A stretch of 64,000 nucleotides of DNA from Piromyces finnis (GCA_002104945.1 MCFH01000030.1:124001-188000); one strand, 5' to 3'; positions 16,271-30,021 are shown, counted from the stretch's first letter. Numbers and translations are program-made. Notes: a model not told the origin generated them from the letters alone.

Positions 16271-18310
16271 ATGAATCCAAAAAAAATACATTGTTCTTCA
16301 TGCGATAGTAAGTAATCCTTTATAATTATCAAATATATAATAGAATGAATGTAAAATATTAAGTGGGAAAAAACCATCTTTATGTTTTGAATTATATAGG
16401 AGTAATAAATGAAAATACTTTTTGCACAACAATAGCATCAAGTAACATATTAAATTCATTTATTAATGATGAAATACTTGAAAATTGCAAACAAAATATA
16501 AATCAAAATTACAATATAAATAAAGATTTTGGATATAATAATGAATATAGTGGCAATATAGAAAATTTACAAAATGATGATATTAACCAAAATAATAATT
16601 TAGAAAATAATATATTTAACGAAATAATAAATAATGATGAAGAGATATTTTCATCAGATTATTCAAATAAAAATTCCGAGATTTATCTGAAAGATGTTGA
16701 TGATATTCAACATGGCAATATTTTATCTAGTAAGACTAGTAGTAATGAAGATATATTTGATAAACTATGTGATATCATAAATGATGATATTGAAATAATT
16801 AATAATCAGGAATTAATAAATAATAACAGTAATAGTGTAGAAAGTATTGATATAAATCAAGTAAATATAATACCAAATGAATATGATATAAGTATTGATA
16901 AAGAGGATATTATAATTCAAGGTATATCTCAAGATGAAGATAGTGATGATGACATAGTAATTAATGATGAAATTAATAAAAATGATGAAACTCAAATTAG
17001 TATTGATAGTATAAGTTATAATAATATATATGTTGCAAAATATGATGATCAATATAAACCATACGTTCAAGATGTCACAGACCATCATGAAAAAAAAATG
17101 ATTTCTGACATCAAAGACAATATTAATAAAATGATAGTAAATTTGAAAAAAAGGATAAATAATAATTCCTCAAATTTAATGAATAATTCAAATACCTTAT
17201 TTTCTGTTATTAATAATGATTCCACCGAAAAATTGAGTTTACCATTAGGTATTAATTATGATGAAATAGAAACATATTGGAGCAATTTTCAAAATTCATT
17301 GGAAAAATATAAAGAAAATTGGTTAGCTACAAGAAAACAAAATAAAGATGGAAAATCAATAAACAATAATTCAGAAAATAACTCTAATAAAGAACTTTAT
17401 AATAAAAAAACAATACTGGAAGACTTACATAAAAGTTTCAATTCATTAATTACTAATATACAAGAGGGAGGAGAGAATATTGACAAATTAAAAAATGAAT
17501 TTATTAATAAATCAATTAGATATTCATGTGAAAACTTAGAACCAACATTAAATGAGTTATGTTTAGAGACCTGTGAAAATGAATCTGGTAACTCATCAGA
17601 TGATAAATCTCGAATTCTAAGTCAAGGAAATTTGAATAATTTTGTTAATATTGATTCGAATATTCTTAGTCAAGGAAATCTGAACAACTTTGTCAATGTT
17701 AATTCAGATATTCTCAGTCAAGAAAATTTAAATAGATGTGATCAAGAAATTATGAAAAATAAAGGTTATTCAAATAATTCTTTAAGTGATAATAACCAAT
17801 TAATTGATAATAATAATTCAAAAAATTCATTATTTGATAACATCCAGGTAAATACTCAGAATAATTCTCTTAACTCTTTAAACAGTAATATTAATGTTAA
17901 TATTATGAATGATAATAATAAGAGTGATAATTTATTATATGATAATTCAAAAATATTTACTCAAGAAAATTCGAAAAGTTCTTTAAATTCTAATATTCAA
18001 ATAAATATTAAAGAAAATTCAAATGAATTTTTATATGATAGTTCTCAAGTTTATACACAAGATAATTCTAATGTAAAAAATTCAACAAGATCCTTAAGTG
18101 ACGATTTACAGAATTATTTTAAAAATGAAATAGATGATGAATTTACTCAAAAACCAAGAGAAATTCAAAATGAAGATAATGGTAATAACTTCAAAATGGA
18201 ATTTAAATCATATAATTCAAGAAGTAATTCAATTTATACTGATAATGATATTATGATAGAAGCTGATGAATTATTAAAAAATAGCAACAATAACATTGAA
18301 AATGATGCTG

Positions 18311-18367
<57 letters not shown>

Positions 18368-19362
18368 TAATGGATAATCTGATTTCAGATAGTAGTAATA
18401 GCTACGATGCTGAAATAATTAATGAAACTACTAGTAATGATGGAGATGATGAATTTTCTGGACAAAAAACCAATTCGATTGATATAGAAAAAATCAAAGA
18501 ATATGTTAATTCAAATATTAACAAAACCTATGAATCCCAAGTCCCAGATGATGATGAAATTTCAAAGGAATTTGATTCTATCATGAATGAAATTATGAAA
18601 TATGACAAAACGCAAGATGAATCTAATGAAAATTCTTATTTAAAAATGAACAAAAATCCATCTATAAGTAAAATATTTATTTCTGGAATGACAACTTCTA
18701 GTTCATGCTTGATGAGTGGAATATATGATAACCAACTACAAAGCTTGGATAGTTTCGAAAATAAAAACAACTCTTATATCAAAAGTGATGATTCACAATT
18801 GTCGAAAAATAATTTAGAAAAAAAAAACAAAGAAGAGGATAAAAAGTCTTTTTTTTCAAAAATCCCTTTAAAAATTAATAAAGAAATAACTCAAATATCA
18901 AATATTCATAGAAAACCACAATTCTCTTCATTTATTACAAATAATAAAAACGTTCCTTCCAAACTTCCAATTTATAAAAAACTATCTGAGCAATATATAC
19001 TATCACCTTCATATATTTACTATAATAAAAATAAAATCAATAATAAAAATAACGATAATAATAAAAACTACAACAATAACAAAAGTAATACCAATAAAAA
19101 AAATGATATAAAAAGAAATAATTTATCACTTCATAATAGAGTTTTTTCAGTAAATAATAAAAATCGTCAAATATCTTCTACTAATAATAAAAACTCTGTA
19201 AAATTACCACATGGTGCTTGTTCATTATCAACAAAAGAATCCCTAAATTTAACTCATAAAAAGCCAGTTTCTTTTACTAAATATTACTTCAAAAATAAGA
19301 TATATCTTATATCAAATGAAAATGGAATGTATTATGTTAAAGATAGAAAACATTTAAATTGA
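16271..19362 (+). CDS. Hypothetical Asn-rich 1011-residue protein with a 37-base first exon
   Basis: Two exons: 16271-16307 (MNPKKIHCSSCD plus one base) and 16364-19362. The 56-base intron has a GTAAGT donor and an AAG acceptor; joining restores ATG GGA AAA in frame. Without exon 1 the frame has no ATG at its start, which is why I place the start upstream. I do not recognise the family. The N-terminal CSSC is a possible metal-binding pair or half of a longer Cys motif. The middle holds two families of short Asn/Ser repeats (see findings) and an Asn tract (18309-18364). The C-terminal ~250 residues are basic and end in a better-structured segment (KYYFKNKIYLISNENGMYYV). Many Ser/Asp/Asn residues and few hydrophobic stretches argue for a largely disordered protein. 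No transmembrane segment is seen. Confidence 0.75.
18309..18364 (+). repeat. Coding (AAT)n tract, poly-Asn
   Basis: About 18 AAT triplets encode an Asn run in the Asn-rich protein. Confidence 0.9.
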
Positions 19363-19609
19363 AAATAACAATTTTAATCCAAAATTAAAAAATAATTTAT
19401 CATTTTAAAATTTGTTTAGCTTTAAATTAATTGGCATTAATTTTTATGTAATTATCTTAGAAAATTCTAAATCTTTTATATTTGAAATTATTTTTTTTTT
19501 CTCTTATTAATAAAAAATATATATACTATTGAAATTTAAAAAAAGAAATACAATTTATATTATTAAAAGATTATTTAATTTACAATAAATAGATATGAAT
19601 ATAATTATT

Positions 19610-20221
19610 TTATTTAACCAATGGTCGAACATGATCTGAATCAGTTAAACTGTGTTCTCTATATTGTTGCATTTCTTTCAAGTATCGTGAAGATAAATCA
19701 TCTTTCATCATATCTGATGCCTTTATCCTGTGTTTTTTCATTTTTCTATTTTCTTCTTCCTTCTTTCTTGCTTCTCTTAGCATTCTTCTTCTTCTTTTAC
19801 CTCTTAATCTCTGTATTTAAATATTTTTAATTTTTAATTTTGTTAAAATTTTCATTTTATCTACTTTAATTTTTATCAACTAATTTAACTTACAATTGCT
19901 TCTTCCCATTCGAATTTTCTTTAATAACATTTGATAAAAAACAATGATAAATAATAATTTAATTTTAACATTTATTTTATTTCAAATTAAAAATACTAAA
20001 TAATATATTAATAATTATATATACTTTTTTAAGGATTCATTAATTTTTTTCTTTTCATCTTGCTCTTGTAATAATTTAAATCTTTTCAAAAAAGAACCAT
20101 CATTTGAAAAAACATTTAATTGTACATTATTATTTGAAGATTTCTTTTCTTTTGGTAATTTCTGTATATCTTTATCTTTTGCAATATTATCAAATTTTTC
20201 TCTTGACGTTTCTGATGACAT
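19610..20221 (-). CDS. TRIR: TRIR (C19orf43) homologue
   Basis: Three exons on the minus strand: 20221 to about 20019, a small exon near 19893-19922 and about 19812-19610 (TAA 19610-19612). The first exon contains VFSNDGSFLKRF, matching the conserved NDGSFL motif of animal TRIR. The last exon begins RLRGKRRRRM and ends in RPLVK followed by stop, the invariant end of that family. Between them are a Lys/Arg/Glu-rich helix and a tail resembling the family's segment of Lys/Tyr and acidic residues. TRIR was described in human cells as a telomerase-RNA-interacting exoribonuclease; its role in fungi is unknown to me. The protein is about 140 residues, near the family length. It lies tail-to-tail with the preceding plus-strand gene and head-to-head with Sec10. 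Confidence 0.8.
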
Positions 20222-20883
20222 TTCTAATTAAATATATTTTTTTAATTAAGGCATATTTATAAATGTAAAAGAGGGGAAAAAATTAGTTATATTGGTATTT
20301 TTATTTGAATTTTTCCACAAATAAATCAATGATGATTGATTGATTAATAAATTTCTTAAAATTACCTTTCTAAAAATATATAAAGGTTGGAAGGTGAAAT
20401 TATTAAAAAAAATTTTTTTAAAAAATTTTTTTATATCAACTTTAAATATATTTAAATTTCATAAAATTAATTATATTAAATTAAAAAATAAAAAAAGTAT
20501 TTTTTATTTTGATAGTTTATGTAATAAAATATAAACTAATTTTAAAAAAAAATATAGAAATGAAAAAAAAAAAAAGTAAAATATTGTTAATATAAAAGAA
20601 TGTAAAAATATTAGATAAATAATAATAAAAAGAAAATAAAAGCTAATTAAAATATATAATAATAATAATAAATAATAATATACCAAAAAAAATAATATAA
20701 TTTATTATATTATATTAATTAAAGAAATAACAAGTAATAAAAAGCCCAATTAAAAATAAAACTATTTAAAATAACAAATAATAAGAGTATTATTAAAATT
20801 ATAAAACAACTAGAAAAATTCAATTTATTATTTCCAATAAAATAATATTTATATGAAGATTTATTTCTAATATTCTAAATAAA
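20222..20883. other. Shared upstream region of TRIR and SEC10
   Basis: This 660-base stretch separates two divergent starts, so it probably acts as a two-way promoter region. It is A+T-rich, and no element could be named with confidence. Confidence 0.5.
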
Positions 20884-23800
20884 ATGTCAAAAATTCAAAA
20901 CTTTGGTATCAATCCTGTTATTAAACAGTTAGTTAACTTTGATACCTTCAAGGTAATAGTAATAAATTAAATATTTTTATAATACAATTATAATAATGAT
21001 AAATGATAATAATAATAATAAAAGAAAAATATAAATAGAAAATCAAAAGGATTAATCTAATTATTATATTTTATATATTATATTCTGTAATTCTAAAATA
21101 ATAATTTTTAAAATTAGAATGATTATTCAATACATGATTTTGTTGAGCAAATTACTGAAGAACAAGTTATACAAGCAAGAAAAGAAAATTCAGGTTTTTT
21201 TTTAAAAAATAAATAAATAAATAAATAAATAAAAATTTATGCTTTATAATATATATTAAATTTAAAATTTAAACAATATTGAAATTGAATTTTCAAATTA
21301 ATTTAATTAATAGAATTTGAACCAAGACAATTTATTAGAACTTTTGAAAATGCAATAGAAGAATTAGTAAAACTACATGAACAAGTTAGTAGTCAAATTG
21401 TTTCTCTAGAAGAAGAAGTTAAAAAAGAAGAAGAAACTAAAAAAAATAGGGCTAAAGAATTAAATAGTGCATTTGATGTAAAATACTCTATCTTTCATTA
21501 TAATTTTAAATAGTATATCTAAATTTAAAATTATATATTTTTAGGATGTTTTTAAGGCTTTTGAGACTTTGGAAAGTAGAATAGGTGAAGTTGGGAATAC
21601 AGCTATACGTATAGGTAATATATAAAAATGTTGTGTAATAATTAAAATGTATATATATATTAAAAATAAACTAAGTTTTGTTTTGTTTTATTCTATTCTA
21701 TAAAAGGTGAACAATTGGAAAATATTGATAAACAAAGAAATAGGACATGTGATTCAAAAGATATTATTCAATATTTTATGGAATTTAATGAAGGAAATTA
21801 TGATAGAATTAACAAATTGGCAGAAAATGGAGATGAAGGAGAATATGAAGTAATATAAAAATAAAAATATAATACAAATATTAAAATAATTAATTGCATT
21901 TATTAATTGAGTAATAACAATAAAATTAGGCCACAGTAATAATAAGAAGATTAATTAATATTACAAATGAAGTTGATGCACCTGGAGCAGAACATGTAAT
22001 AATTATAAATTAGTTTTTATGTTGTCTCATGATAATATTTAAAAATAATAAGAAAAAAAGAAAGAAAATATACTAATTAATTAATTAATTGATGAAATAG
22101 GCCAAAGGAAATATAGAAAAATATAGTGAAGAACTTGAAAAAAAAATCTTAGAAAAATTTGATAAAGTTTACAAAGAAAATGATATTGATAGAATGGCTG
22201 TAAGTTAGATTAGTAATATTTATTAAATTTATATAATAATTTTTTAGATCTATTCACCTACTAAACTATAAAATTATTTATTTCAGATATATGCAAAATC
22301 ATTAATGAATTTTAATGGCGGAAATTCATGTATTCAAATGTATATAAATCAAAATAAATTATTTTTAATTACTGCAAACCAAAATGATTTTATATGTAAA
22401 GATACTGAGTAAGTCATTAAATATTATTAATTTTTAAGATCAATTATAAATAAATGATAAAATAGTATATTTAGATTTTTCTATTTTTAATATTCAATAA
22501 AATGAAGGGATGATATTATAATAGTTAATCCTGAACTTTCAAGATTATATGATGAAATAAGAAAATCATGTTATGAAGAATGGGAAAAAATATCAAAGAT
22601 TTTCCCAAATGCTTCATATGTAATGAAAATGTTTATTCAAAGAATATTTGTTCAATCTGTAAATACAAAATTTTATATATAATGCATAATAAATATTATA
22701 TTTTAATTTAAATAAAAAAAATTATAATTTATTAATAAATTCATTTATTATTTAAAGATTCAAATGTTTATTGAAGGGATATTAAAAGCTGCAGAAAATG
22801 TTTCAATAAAATTATATCTTAGAAATTTATATTCATCATATATTGCATCCAAAAAATTAATTGAAGAAATAAAAAACGATCTTTCTGAATACTTGCCAAA
22901 TATATATTCTTATTTAGAAAGATATTTACAAGATATTTTTATTCCATATTTAAAAGGATATTTAGAAAAAGAAAAAAGTTTTTTGATTGAATCATATAAA
23001 CAAGAATTAGCTTCTTATATTGCTTATCATGTAAGAAATTAAATTTATATATATAATTAATATAGTTTATTATTAATGTATTGATAAATAAAATATTTAA
23101 TTATTCAAAAAAAATTAATTTAGGAATATAGAAAAGAAAATTTAAATAAAACTATGTTTACTTGGGCTATTAATTCAATCACTTCAACTGCAACAGCAGC
23201 AGGTTATAACCCGAATAATCAAAATACACCCCAAGCATATGCTAATAGATTGTTTGGAAATTTATTAGAACAAGGAAAACCAAATTCAACAACAATAAAT
23301 ATGAATAACAATAATAATAATGAAAGTACAAACAACAATGGTGTGATATTTACAGAAGATTCTGGTAAACTTGATACCTCATTATGTGTAAAATTATTAA
23401 AAATACATTCTGAATCGATTATAAGATGTAATGAATTAAGTATAATTAATGAATTGTAAGTATTTAAATTATTTAATATATATAGAAATTAATAATATGC
23501 AATAATTACATAATTGATTAAACAAAAACTTATGCTTTAAACACGATTAAAATTTAGACCTCAAAACATTAGAGATTTATTTAATATATTAATAGATTAC
23601 TTTGGAATAAGTTATATTGAAGTTGCCTTAGATGTGTAATAATATAATAATACCTATAATAATATATAAGATATTTTTTTTAATTATAATAAATATTAAT
23701 TAGTTGTAATAATATATTCAAATTTTTTTTTCCTATTTATTTTGTAGTGAAATAGAAAATATTTCTGCATTTGATTCCAAAACTGAACCAAACTTTGATC

Positions 23801-24863
23801 ATTTAACCACTTTTAAATTAGCAAATAAATTTATTCATTTATTACAAGAACATTTCCAAAATTCAATAGTAACAATGATATATTATGAATATTTATTATT
23901 ATTATTTTAATACTAATTTTTAATAATATTTTTAATTAAATTTATTAAAGCTTCCCTTTATTGAAACATATCCAACTGTTCATAGACAAATTGTTGAAAC
24001 CAAAAATGAATTCATAAGCAAAATGGAGCAAAAATTAAATATTATTTTACAAAAGCAAATTAATTGTAAATATTAAATCTTAAATTTTAAAAAGTATAAT
24101 AATACATATAAATATAAATATATTAATTGATTGTATTAATCATTTTAATAATATAAGGTATATCAAATTGGTTGGGAATTTTACTTCAAAAACAAAAAAA
24201 ATATGATTTCAAACCAAAGGAGGACTCAATTATGAGTAGTAGTTTATGTTCAAATACATTGGTAATTAATTAATAAAATATTAATAATAAGAAATTCTTT
24301 AAAATATGAATAATAAACTCTATATTAATATCTTATATATATAGGCATGTACAAGTTGTGTGGAGTTCTTGGAAAAAACATATAGAAATATGTCTAAATA
24401 TTTGAATAAATCAACAAATTTTCAATCGTTTATTATCGAAGTTGGAATTATTTTCTTTGAGTAATTAATAATAGATCATAAAAAATTTATTATTATAAAA
24501 CAGAAATTATACTAATATAACTTTTTATTATTAATACAGAATGTTATTAGAACACTATAAAAGATTTGTTACAAATAATACTGGTGCATTAATCTTAACA
24601 AAGTGATTAGAATGAAAAATTATAGTTAATTACAAAAATTAATAACATTATTAAATATTAAATTATATTTTTCAACATTCTTAGAGATATTGCAGCCTAT
24701 CGTAGACTAATTGAAGATTGGGATATTGTTCAATTAGCAGAAAGATATGATATGTTGGTACAACTAGGTAATTTATTTGTTATAGAACCTGAAAATATTG
24801 ATTCCCTAATTACAGAAGGCTATTTAGCAAAGATTGAATCTTGTCTCTTGAGACCTTATTTAA

Positions 24864-24894
<31 letters not shown>

Positions 24895-25123
24895 GTTATA
24901 TATAATATGCATATATAATGATATAGTAAATAACTTATTTTATTCTCTCAATAAAAATTATAATTATTAGATGAGATCTGACTGGAGTAACTTTTCAAAG
25001 GCCCAAAAAGATTTATTTATGGAAGTTACTGAATCAGAAAAAAATAAAAGTGATGATTTTATTGGACAGTTCCAAATGTTAAAAGAAATGATTAATGAAA
25101 AGAAAAAGGGTTTGAACTTATAA
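20884..25123 (+). CDS. SEC10: Exocyst complex subunit Sec10 (EXOC5), about 19 exons
   Basis: Sec10 is one of the eight exocyst subunits that tether secretory vesicles to the plasma membrane. The start is ATG at 20884 (MSKIQNFGINPVIKQL) and the stop is TAA at 25121-25123. Joined exons read in order: a short N-terminal segment; FEPRQFIRTFENAIEELVKL and a long helix ending in ETLESRIGEVGNTAIRIG with QLENIDKQRNR (the Sec10 N-terminal coiled coil); then DIIQYFMEFNEGNYDRI, as in animal Sec10. Later exons give helical-bundle segments (FVQSIQMFIEGILKAAENV, then RYLQDIFIPYLKGYLEKE). The end contains AAYRRLIEDWDIVQLAERYD and a Ser/Lys tail. The exon near 23147-23456 holds an Asn-rich insert (INMNNNNNNESTNNNG). 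Most exons are 60-300 bases. A poly-A stretch (24869-24893) begins directly at one donor and must lie in the intron. Confidence 0.9.
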
Positions 25124-25543
25124 AATAATTAAATAAATTTAAACTAGCAAATATAGAGGAAATAATAAAATAATAATATAAATAACAACACAATAATAAC
25201 AAATAAATTAAAATTGAATAAAATATCTACAAGAAAAAATAAAAATAAAAATTTATATATATTCAATTATATATAATATTTTATTATTGTAATATTGTTT
25301 CTATTCATAAAAGTTTTCATTGATAGTTTGATATTTTATAGTTTTGTATAATTTTCCAAAAATTTGAGTGAAAAAATTAATTATTATATAAATTTCAAAA
25401 TTATCAATATTATAATTACAAAAATTAATTCTAAGTCGCTATTTTATATGGAGTTCCGTCTTTTTTTAACCTTTTCATTAATATAAGTTCACTATAAAAT
25501 TATATTGAAGAAAATTAGAATTTTTATATCAATTTAATTAACA

Positions 25544-25569
<26 letters not shown>
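25124..25569. other. Convergent 3' ends of SEC10 and the GCNA-type gene
   Basis: No gene is seen. An A-run (about 25541-25569) sits directly after the minus-strand stop codon, antisense to the poly(U) it would give in that transcript. Confidence 0.55.
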
Positions 25570-25575
<6 letters not shown>

Positions 25576-28301
25576 CCCAGAACATTGGCATCTTGCTTTA
25601 TTAACATCTATTGATTTTGAGTGTCTTCCATAACTATACATTTATTTTAAAATATTACATAAATTTTAATTTTTAATTTTCTTTTATTATATATATATTT
25701 ATTTATTTATTTATTTATTATTTATATTAATCATTAAATTATTTATATTCACATATGTCCACAATTTTGGCATTGATATCTAAAAAGAAGAAAATTAAAA
25801 ATTAAAAACTAATCTCAATAATTAATTAAACTATATATTATATAATATTTACTTATATTTATAATCAATTTCATAAGAATGATACGTTGTAACTTTAATA
25901 TCAGAATAGCATGATTCAGCTTTTCTTCCCCTATATTATATTATACATTAGAAATTATATTAATTATTAACATTGTTATTTTAATTACATATACTTACCA
26001 ATATTTAAAATGATTTCCATGTTTTTCTTCTTTCACATCATCTATTAAGAATACGGCTACATGGCACATTTCATGAATTAATGTATTTTTTAATTTATCT
26101 TATTATATAATAAAATAATGATGTTATTTTCTTTCTCTTGATATTTAATTTTACTATTTATATTTATATTAGCATATACTATAATTATTTTTAGATAATA
26201 TTTACCTAAATTATCCAATACTTTACAAGATAATTCGATTTTTATTGATTTTATATTTTCCTTATTGCTTACGTTTAATATTATTATAAATATTTACCTT
26301 AGTTATAAATAAATTAAAATTCTATAATTTAACAAATGTTATATTTACCATTTCATTTTGGTTCGTCCTGCTGTTTTATATAGAGTTTTTGACCATTCAA
26401 TTTCCAAATTGGTTGGTAACTGATTTTCAAAAATTTCCTTATTAAATTCCTGATATAAAATTGGTGTCATATCGAATCTTTCTTTTTTGAAGTTTTTTAA
26501 AAATTTAAAGGCTAATCAATGAAATTATGTTATAAAAATTTGATAATTAATAATAAATTAATATCATTAATATAAAAAGGTAAAAAAAAATTATTATACT
26601 AACCTGTTGAAATTTTTTTAGTTTTTTCTATTTATTTTTTATATTTAAATTTATTAATACAAAAAAAATTAGCTTATTAATAATTATTATTTAACTTTTT
26701 TTTTATATTCTAATATATATATTAATATAATTTTTATCTCATTTTACTTTTCTTTTTTCTAGCTCGTATAATAACTTCTTTATGATAATTTTTCTTCTTT
26801 ATTTCATCATTATAATTTTCATATTCATCAATGCTTTCTTCATCATTATCCCATGATAATGAATTTTTATCATTATTGCTATCACTATTTACCTCCTCAT
26901 CACTCATTTTATTTTCAATAATATATATTTTTTGTCTTTTGAATATTTCCAATTCACTATTTTTCATTTTTTTATCTACATTAAATACATCCCTATTTGA
27001 ATCATTAAAACTAATGTCATCTTCTTCATCACTAACAATTATGCTTTTAACCTTTCTTTTTTTTCCTCTATATATACAAATTTCATCATTATCAATTCTA
27101 TTGACATTTCGTGATTTAGTACAATATTGTATATACGTATATAAAAATAAAAATTTAAAAAATTATTATATATTATATAAAAGTATTATTAATATATATA
27201 TAATGAAATTATAATAATTACTTCTCTATTTGTACATTACTATTATTGAATTGATCCAATGAATTATTTATATGAGTATTAAATTGTCCAAATTCTTCAT
27301 TTTCCTTTTTTTGCTGAACTTTATTATTACTATTTGTAGGATTATTATCAACTATTATTGTTTTTTCAATATTATAATCTGTATCCATAGCTAACAATGA
27401 TATATTCTCTTCATTTTCATTTAATAAATTATATATGTCATTGTTCGGATCTTCAACATTAATTTTTAAATTATTAATCATTGTACTGTTTAAAACATTC
27501 TCATCAACTGTGAATTTTGATATATTTTTTGATATTGGATATATTGTGCTTTCATTAAACACGGAAGAAAAAGGTTTCATATTTACTAATATATTTTTTT
27601 CTTCTGATTTATCAAGTAAATCTTTAAAACTTTCATCAATTTTTGAAAAATCATAATCATTCGGTAAAATTGATAATTTTTTATCTGATCTAACTACTTT
27701 TGGTTTTAAATATTCTGGAGGTGATATAAATGATGAATCGTTTGAATTTTTATCTTTCCCCTCTTTTATTAAACTTAAGAACTTTTTATCATTTAATTCT
27801 GATTCTGATAATTCATAACTACTACAAGAATTAATGCAAATTTTGTTATGTATATTCTCTTTATCATCAGAATTAAGATTAGCATTAATTTTAGTATTAT
27901 TGTTGCTATTGTTATATTTTAATTCATTACCTTTATGATTAATACCATTATTGCTATCTACATCATTTCTATTATTTTCATTACTATTTTCAACATTATC
28001 ATTATTTTGAATGTTCATATTACAAATTTCTAATGGTGTTTTTGTTTTAAAATCATCAATACTACTTTCAAAATTATTGATTTCAGTTTTGCTTCTTTTA
28101 AATAAGTTCTTTACTTTATATGTTTCAAAAATACTTTCTGTTAACTTATCATTTCTTTTACGTTTTCTTTGTTTTTCAATCGATAATAAATAATCAAATT
28201 TTTCTTTATTTGTAATATAAAAAGAATGACTTCTATTTCTAATAGACATATTATAATTTTCAATGCTATTAAGCAAAAAATCTTCATTTTCCATTACATT
28301 T

Positions 28302-28352
<51 letters not shown>

Positions 28353-29586
28353 TCTTCATTATCAAGTTCTTCTAATAGCGTTATATTTACATTAGTTTTT
28401 ATTCCATTTAAATTAGATAATTCATCATTTGTTTCGATAGTCACTGTACGTGTAATTTCCTTGTTTTCTTTACTTTCTACTTCTTTTTCATCTATATATT
28501 CTGTATTTATTTTTGATTCATCTATATTATCATTATCACTTTGAGAAGAAACAGAAGAACTACTTAGTGTTCCTCTATTTTCATAATGTTTTATTTCTTT
28601 ACTTTTTTGAATGTTACTTTGACATTTCTCTTCATCCTTATTCTTTTCTTCTCTTTTATTAGAATTTTTTCCAAAAAACCCAAATAAATATTTTCTAATA
28701 TTAAAAAATGTAGAGTACTTTTTAGAAACATTAGTTGTTTTTTTTTCAATCTTTTCGGATTTTCTTGTTTTATTTTTGATTTCTTTAATTTCATTCTCTT
28801 TCTCTTCAATTTTTTTATTATTTTCGATCTCATTCTTTTCTTCTTTATCAATCCGTTTAATTTCTTCAGCACTTGATAAACTGTTAAATTGTTTGCTTGA
28901 ATTACTTGACAAGGATTTCACATCCATATCCATTAATTGTTCTGAATTTTCTTCAATTGCTATTGGATTATCATTACTTCCTTCTTTTAAATTTTCATTT
29001 TCAAAATTAAAATTATCATCTTCATTTTCTTCATCCAATACCCATGGACCTTTCAAAAATATATCTGATTCCCTAACAACAATTTTACCTGAACTTCTCC
29101 TATGCGAAGATTTTCTTCTTTTTGTATGTTTATAATTAGATTTTATTATATTTGAATTTTGAATTTCTTCATTTTTATCTTCAAACTTCTTTTTCCAATT
29201 GATTCTTAATATTTCTAATTCATTTATGCTTGATTTACTGGTTGATTCCAAATTCCTTAAATTATTTTCCTTTTCTAGTTGTTTTTCTATCTTTTTTTTT
29301 TTATTTATTTTTATTTTTGGTAATATAATTAAATAATTAAAAGAAATAATATTAAAAAAAAAAAAAAAAAAAAAGGAATTACTAATTATAATATTATATT
29401 TTTTTATTTAAAATTTACTTATTATCATTGCCTACTTTAAATATTCTGTACCTTTTGTAAATAATTTTTCAAAAAATCAGAATTTATTTCTTCGTTAGGA
29501 TTATTAATTTTTAGATTATTTAAATATGATTTCAAATTGTCATTTAACGATTTATCTGTAATTTCTCTTTTATTACTTGAAAGCAT
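25570..29586 (-). CDS. GCNA: GCNA-type protein: acidic disordered region plus SprT-like metalloprotease domain
   Basis: GCNA/ACRC proteins join a long acidic region to a SprT-like protease that clears DNA-protein crosslinks. The start is best placed at 29586 (MLSSNKREITDKSLND); that exon splices in phase to IEKQLEKENNLRNLEST and a ~680-residue Ser/Asn/Glu-rich acidic segment (27218 to about 29292). A further acidic exon covers about 26744-27120. The protease part is spread over small exons: LYKTAGRTKMKW, an Asn/Ile/Lys strand (KSIKIELS), then LIHEMCHVAVFLIDDV with the HExxH zinc site and HGNHFKYWGRKAES with the third ligand region. YHSYEIDYKYRYQCQNCGHM and SKSIDVNKARCQCSGY end the protein (stop 25570-25572). 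The order and motifs match animal GCNA closely. The second Cys pair of the zinc ribbon is C-x-C, not the usual C-x2-C, and the protein stops shortly after it. The exact number of exons is uncertain. Confidence 0.85.
28302..28353. repeat. Coding (ATT)n tract, poly-Asn in the GCNA-type protein
   Basis: About 17 triplets encode an Asn run in the acidic region. Confidence 0.9.
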
Positions 29587-30021
29587 ATTATAATACAAAA
29601 AATATTTTAAACTATAATAATAATAATAAAAAAAATAAAATAATTTTCTTTAAATTATCTTTTATAAATAATGAAACCCTTGTATTTTACATATTTTTTT
29701 GTATTATTTCTAAAAGAAATCTTTAAATCCAAATACTCAAATACTCTGAACTACTTAGCAAAAATTTTATTAATATTAAATAAAATTATATTGAATATAT
29801 ATTTATATATATTTTTGCAGAAATTTTATGTATAATTGAATCAATATTAAAAATATTGAAAGTTAATTTATATTAAAAGAATTTGATTATTTTTTTTATG
29901 TAAAGTCCGCTCAAAATATTTACTTCAATTATATCTTTTTTTCGTTTTTCTATTATTTTTAAAAACATAATACTATCAATAAATTTTAAATTAACTTGTT
30001 TACTCTAAAACATGAATAAAC
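29587..30021. other. Divergent promoter region
   Basis: It separates the GCNA-type gene (minus) from the coiled-coil gene (plus). Nothing beyond A+T-rich sequence is seen. Confidence 0.5.

Noticed and set aside
20340-20534. 64-codon Lys/Phe/Ile-rich frame on the plus strand
   Set aside because: Composition is that of random A+T-rich DNA, and there is no splice or family evidence; it lies in the divergent promoter region of TRIR and SEC10.
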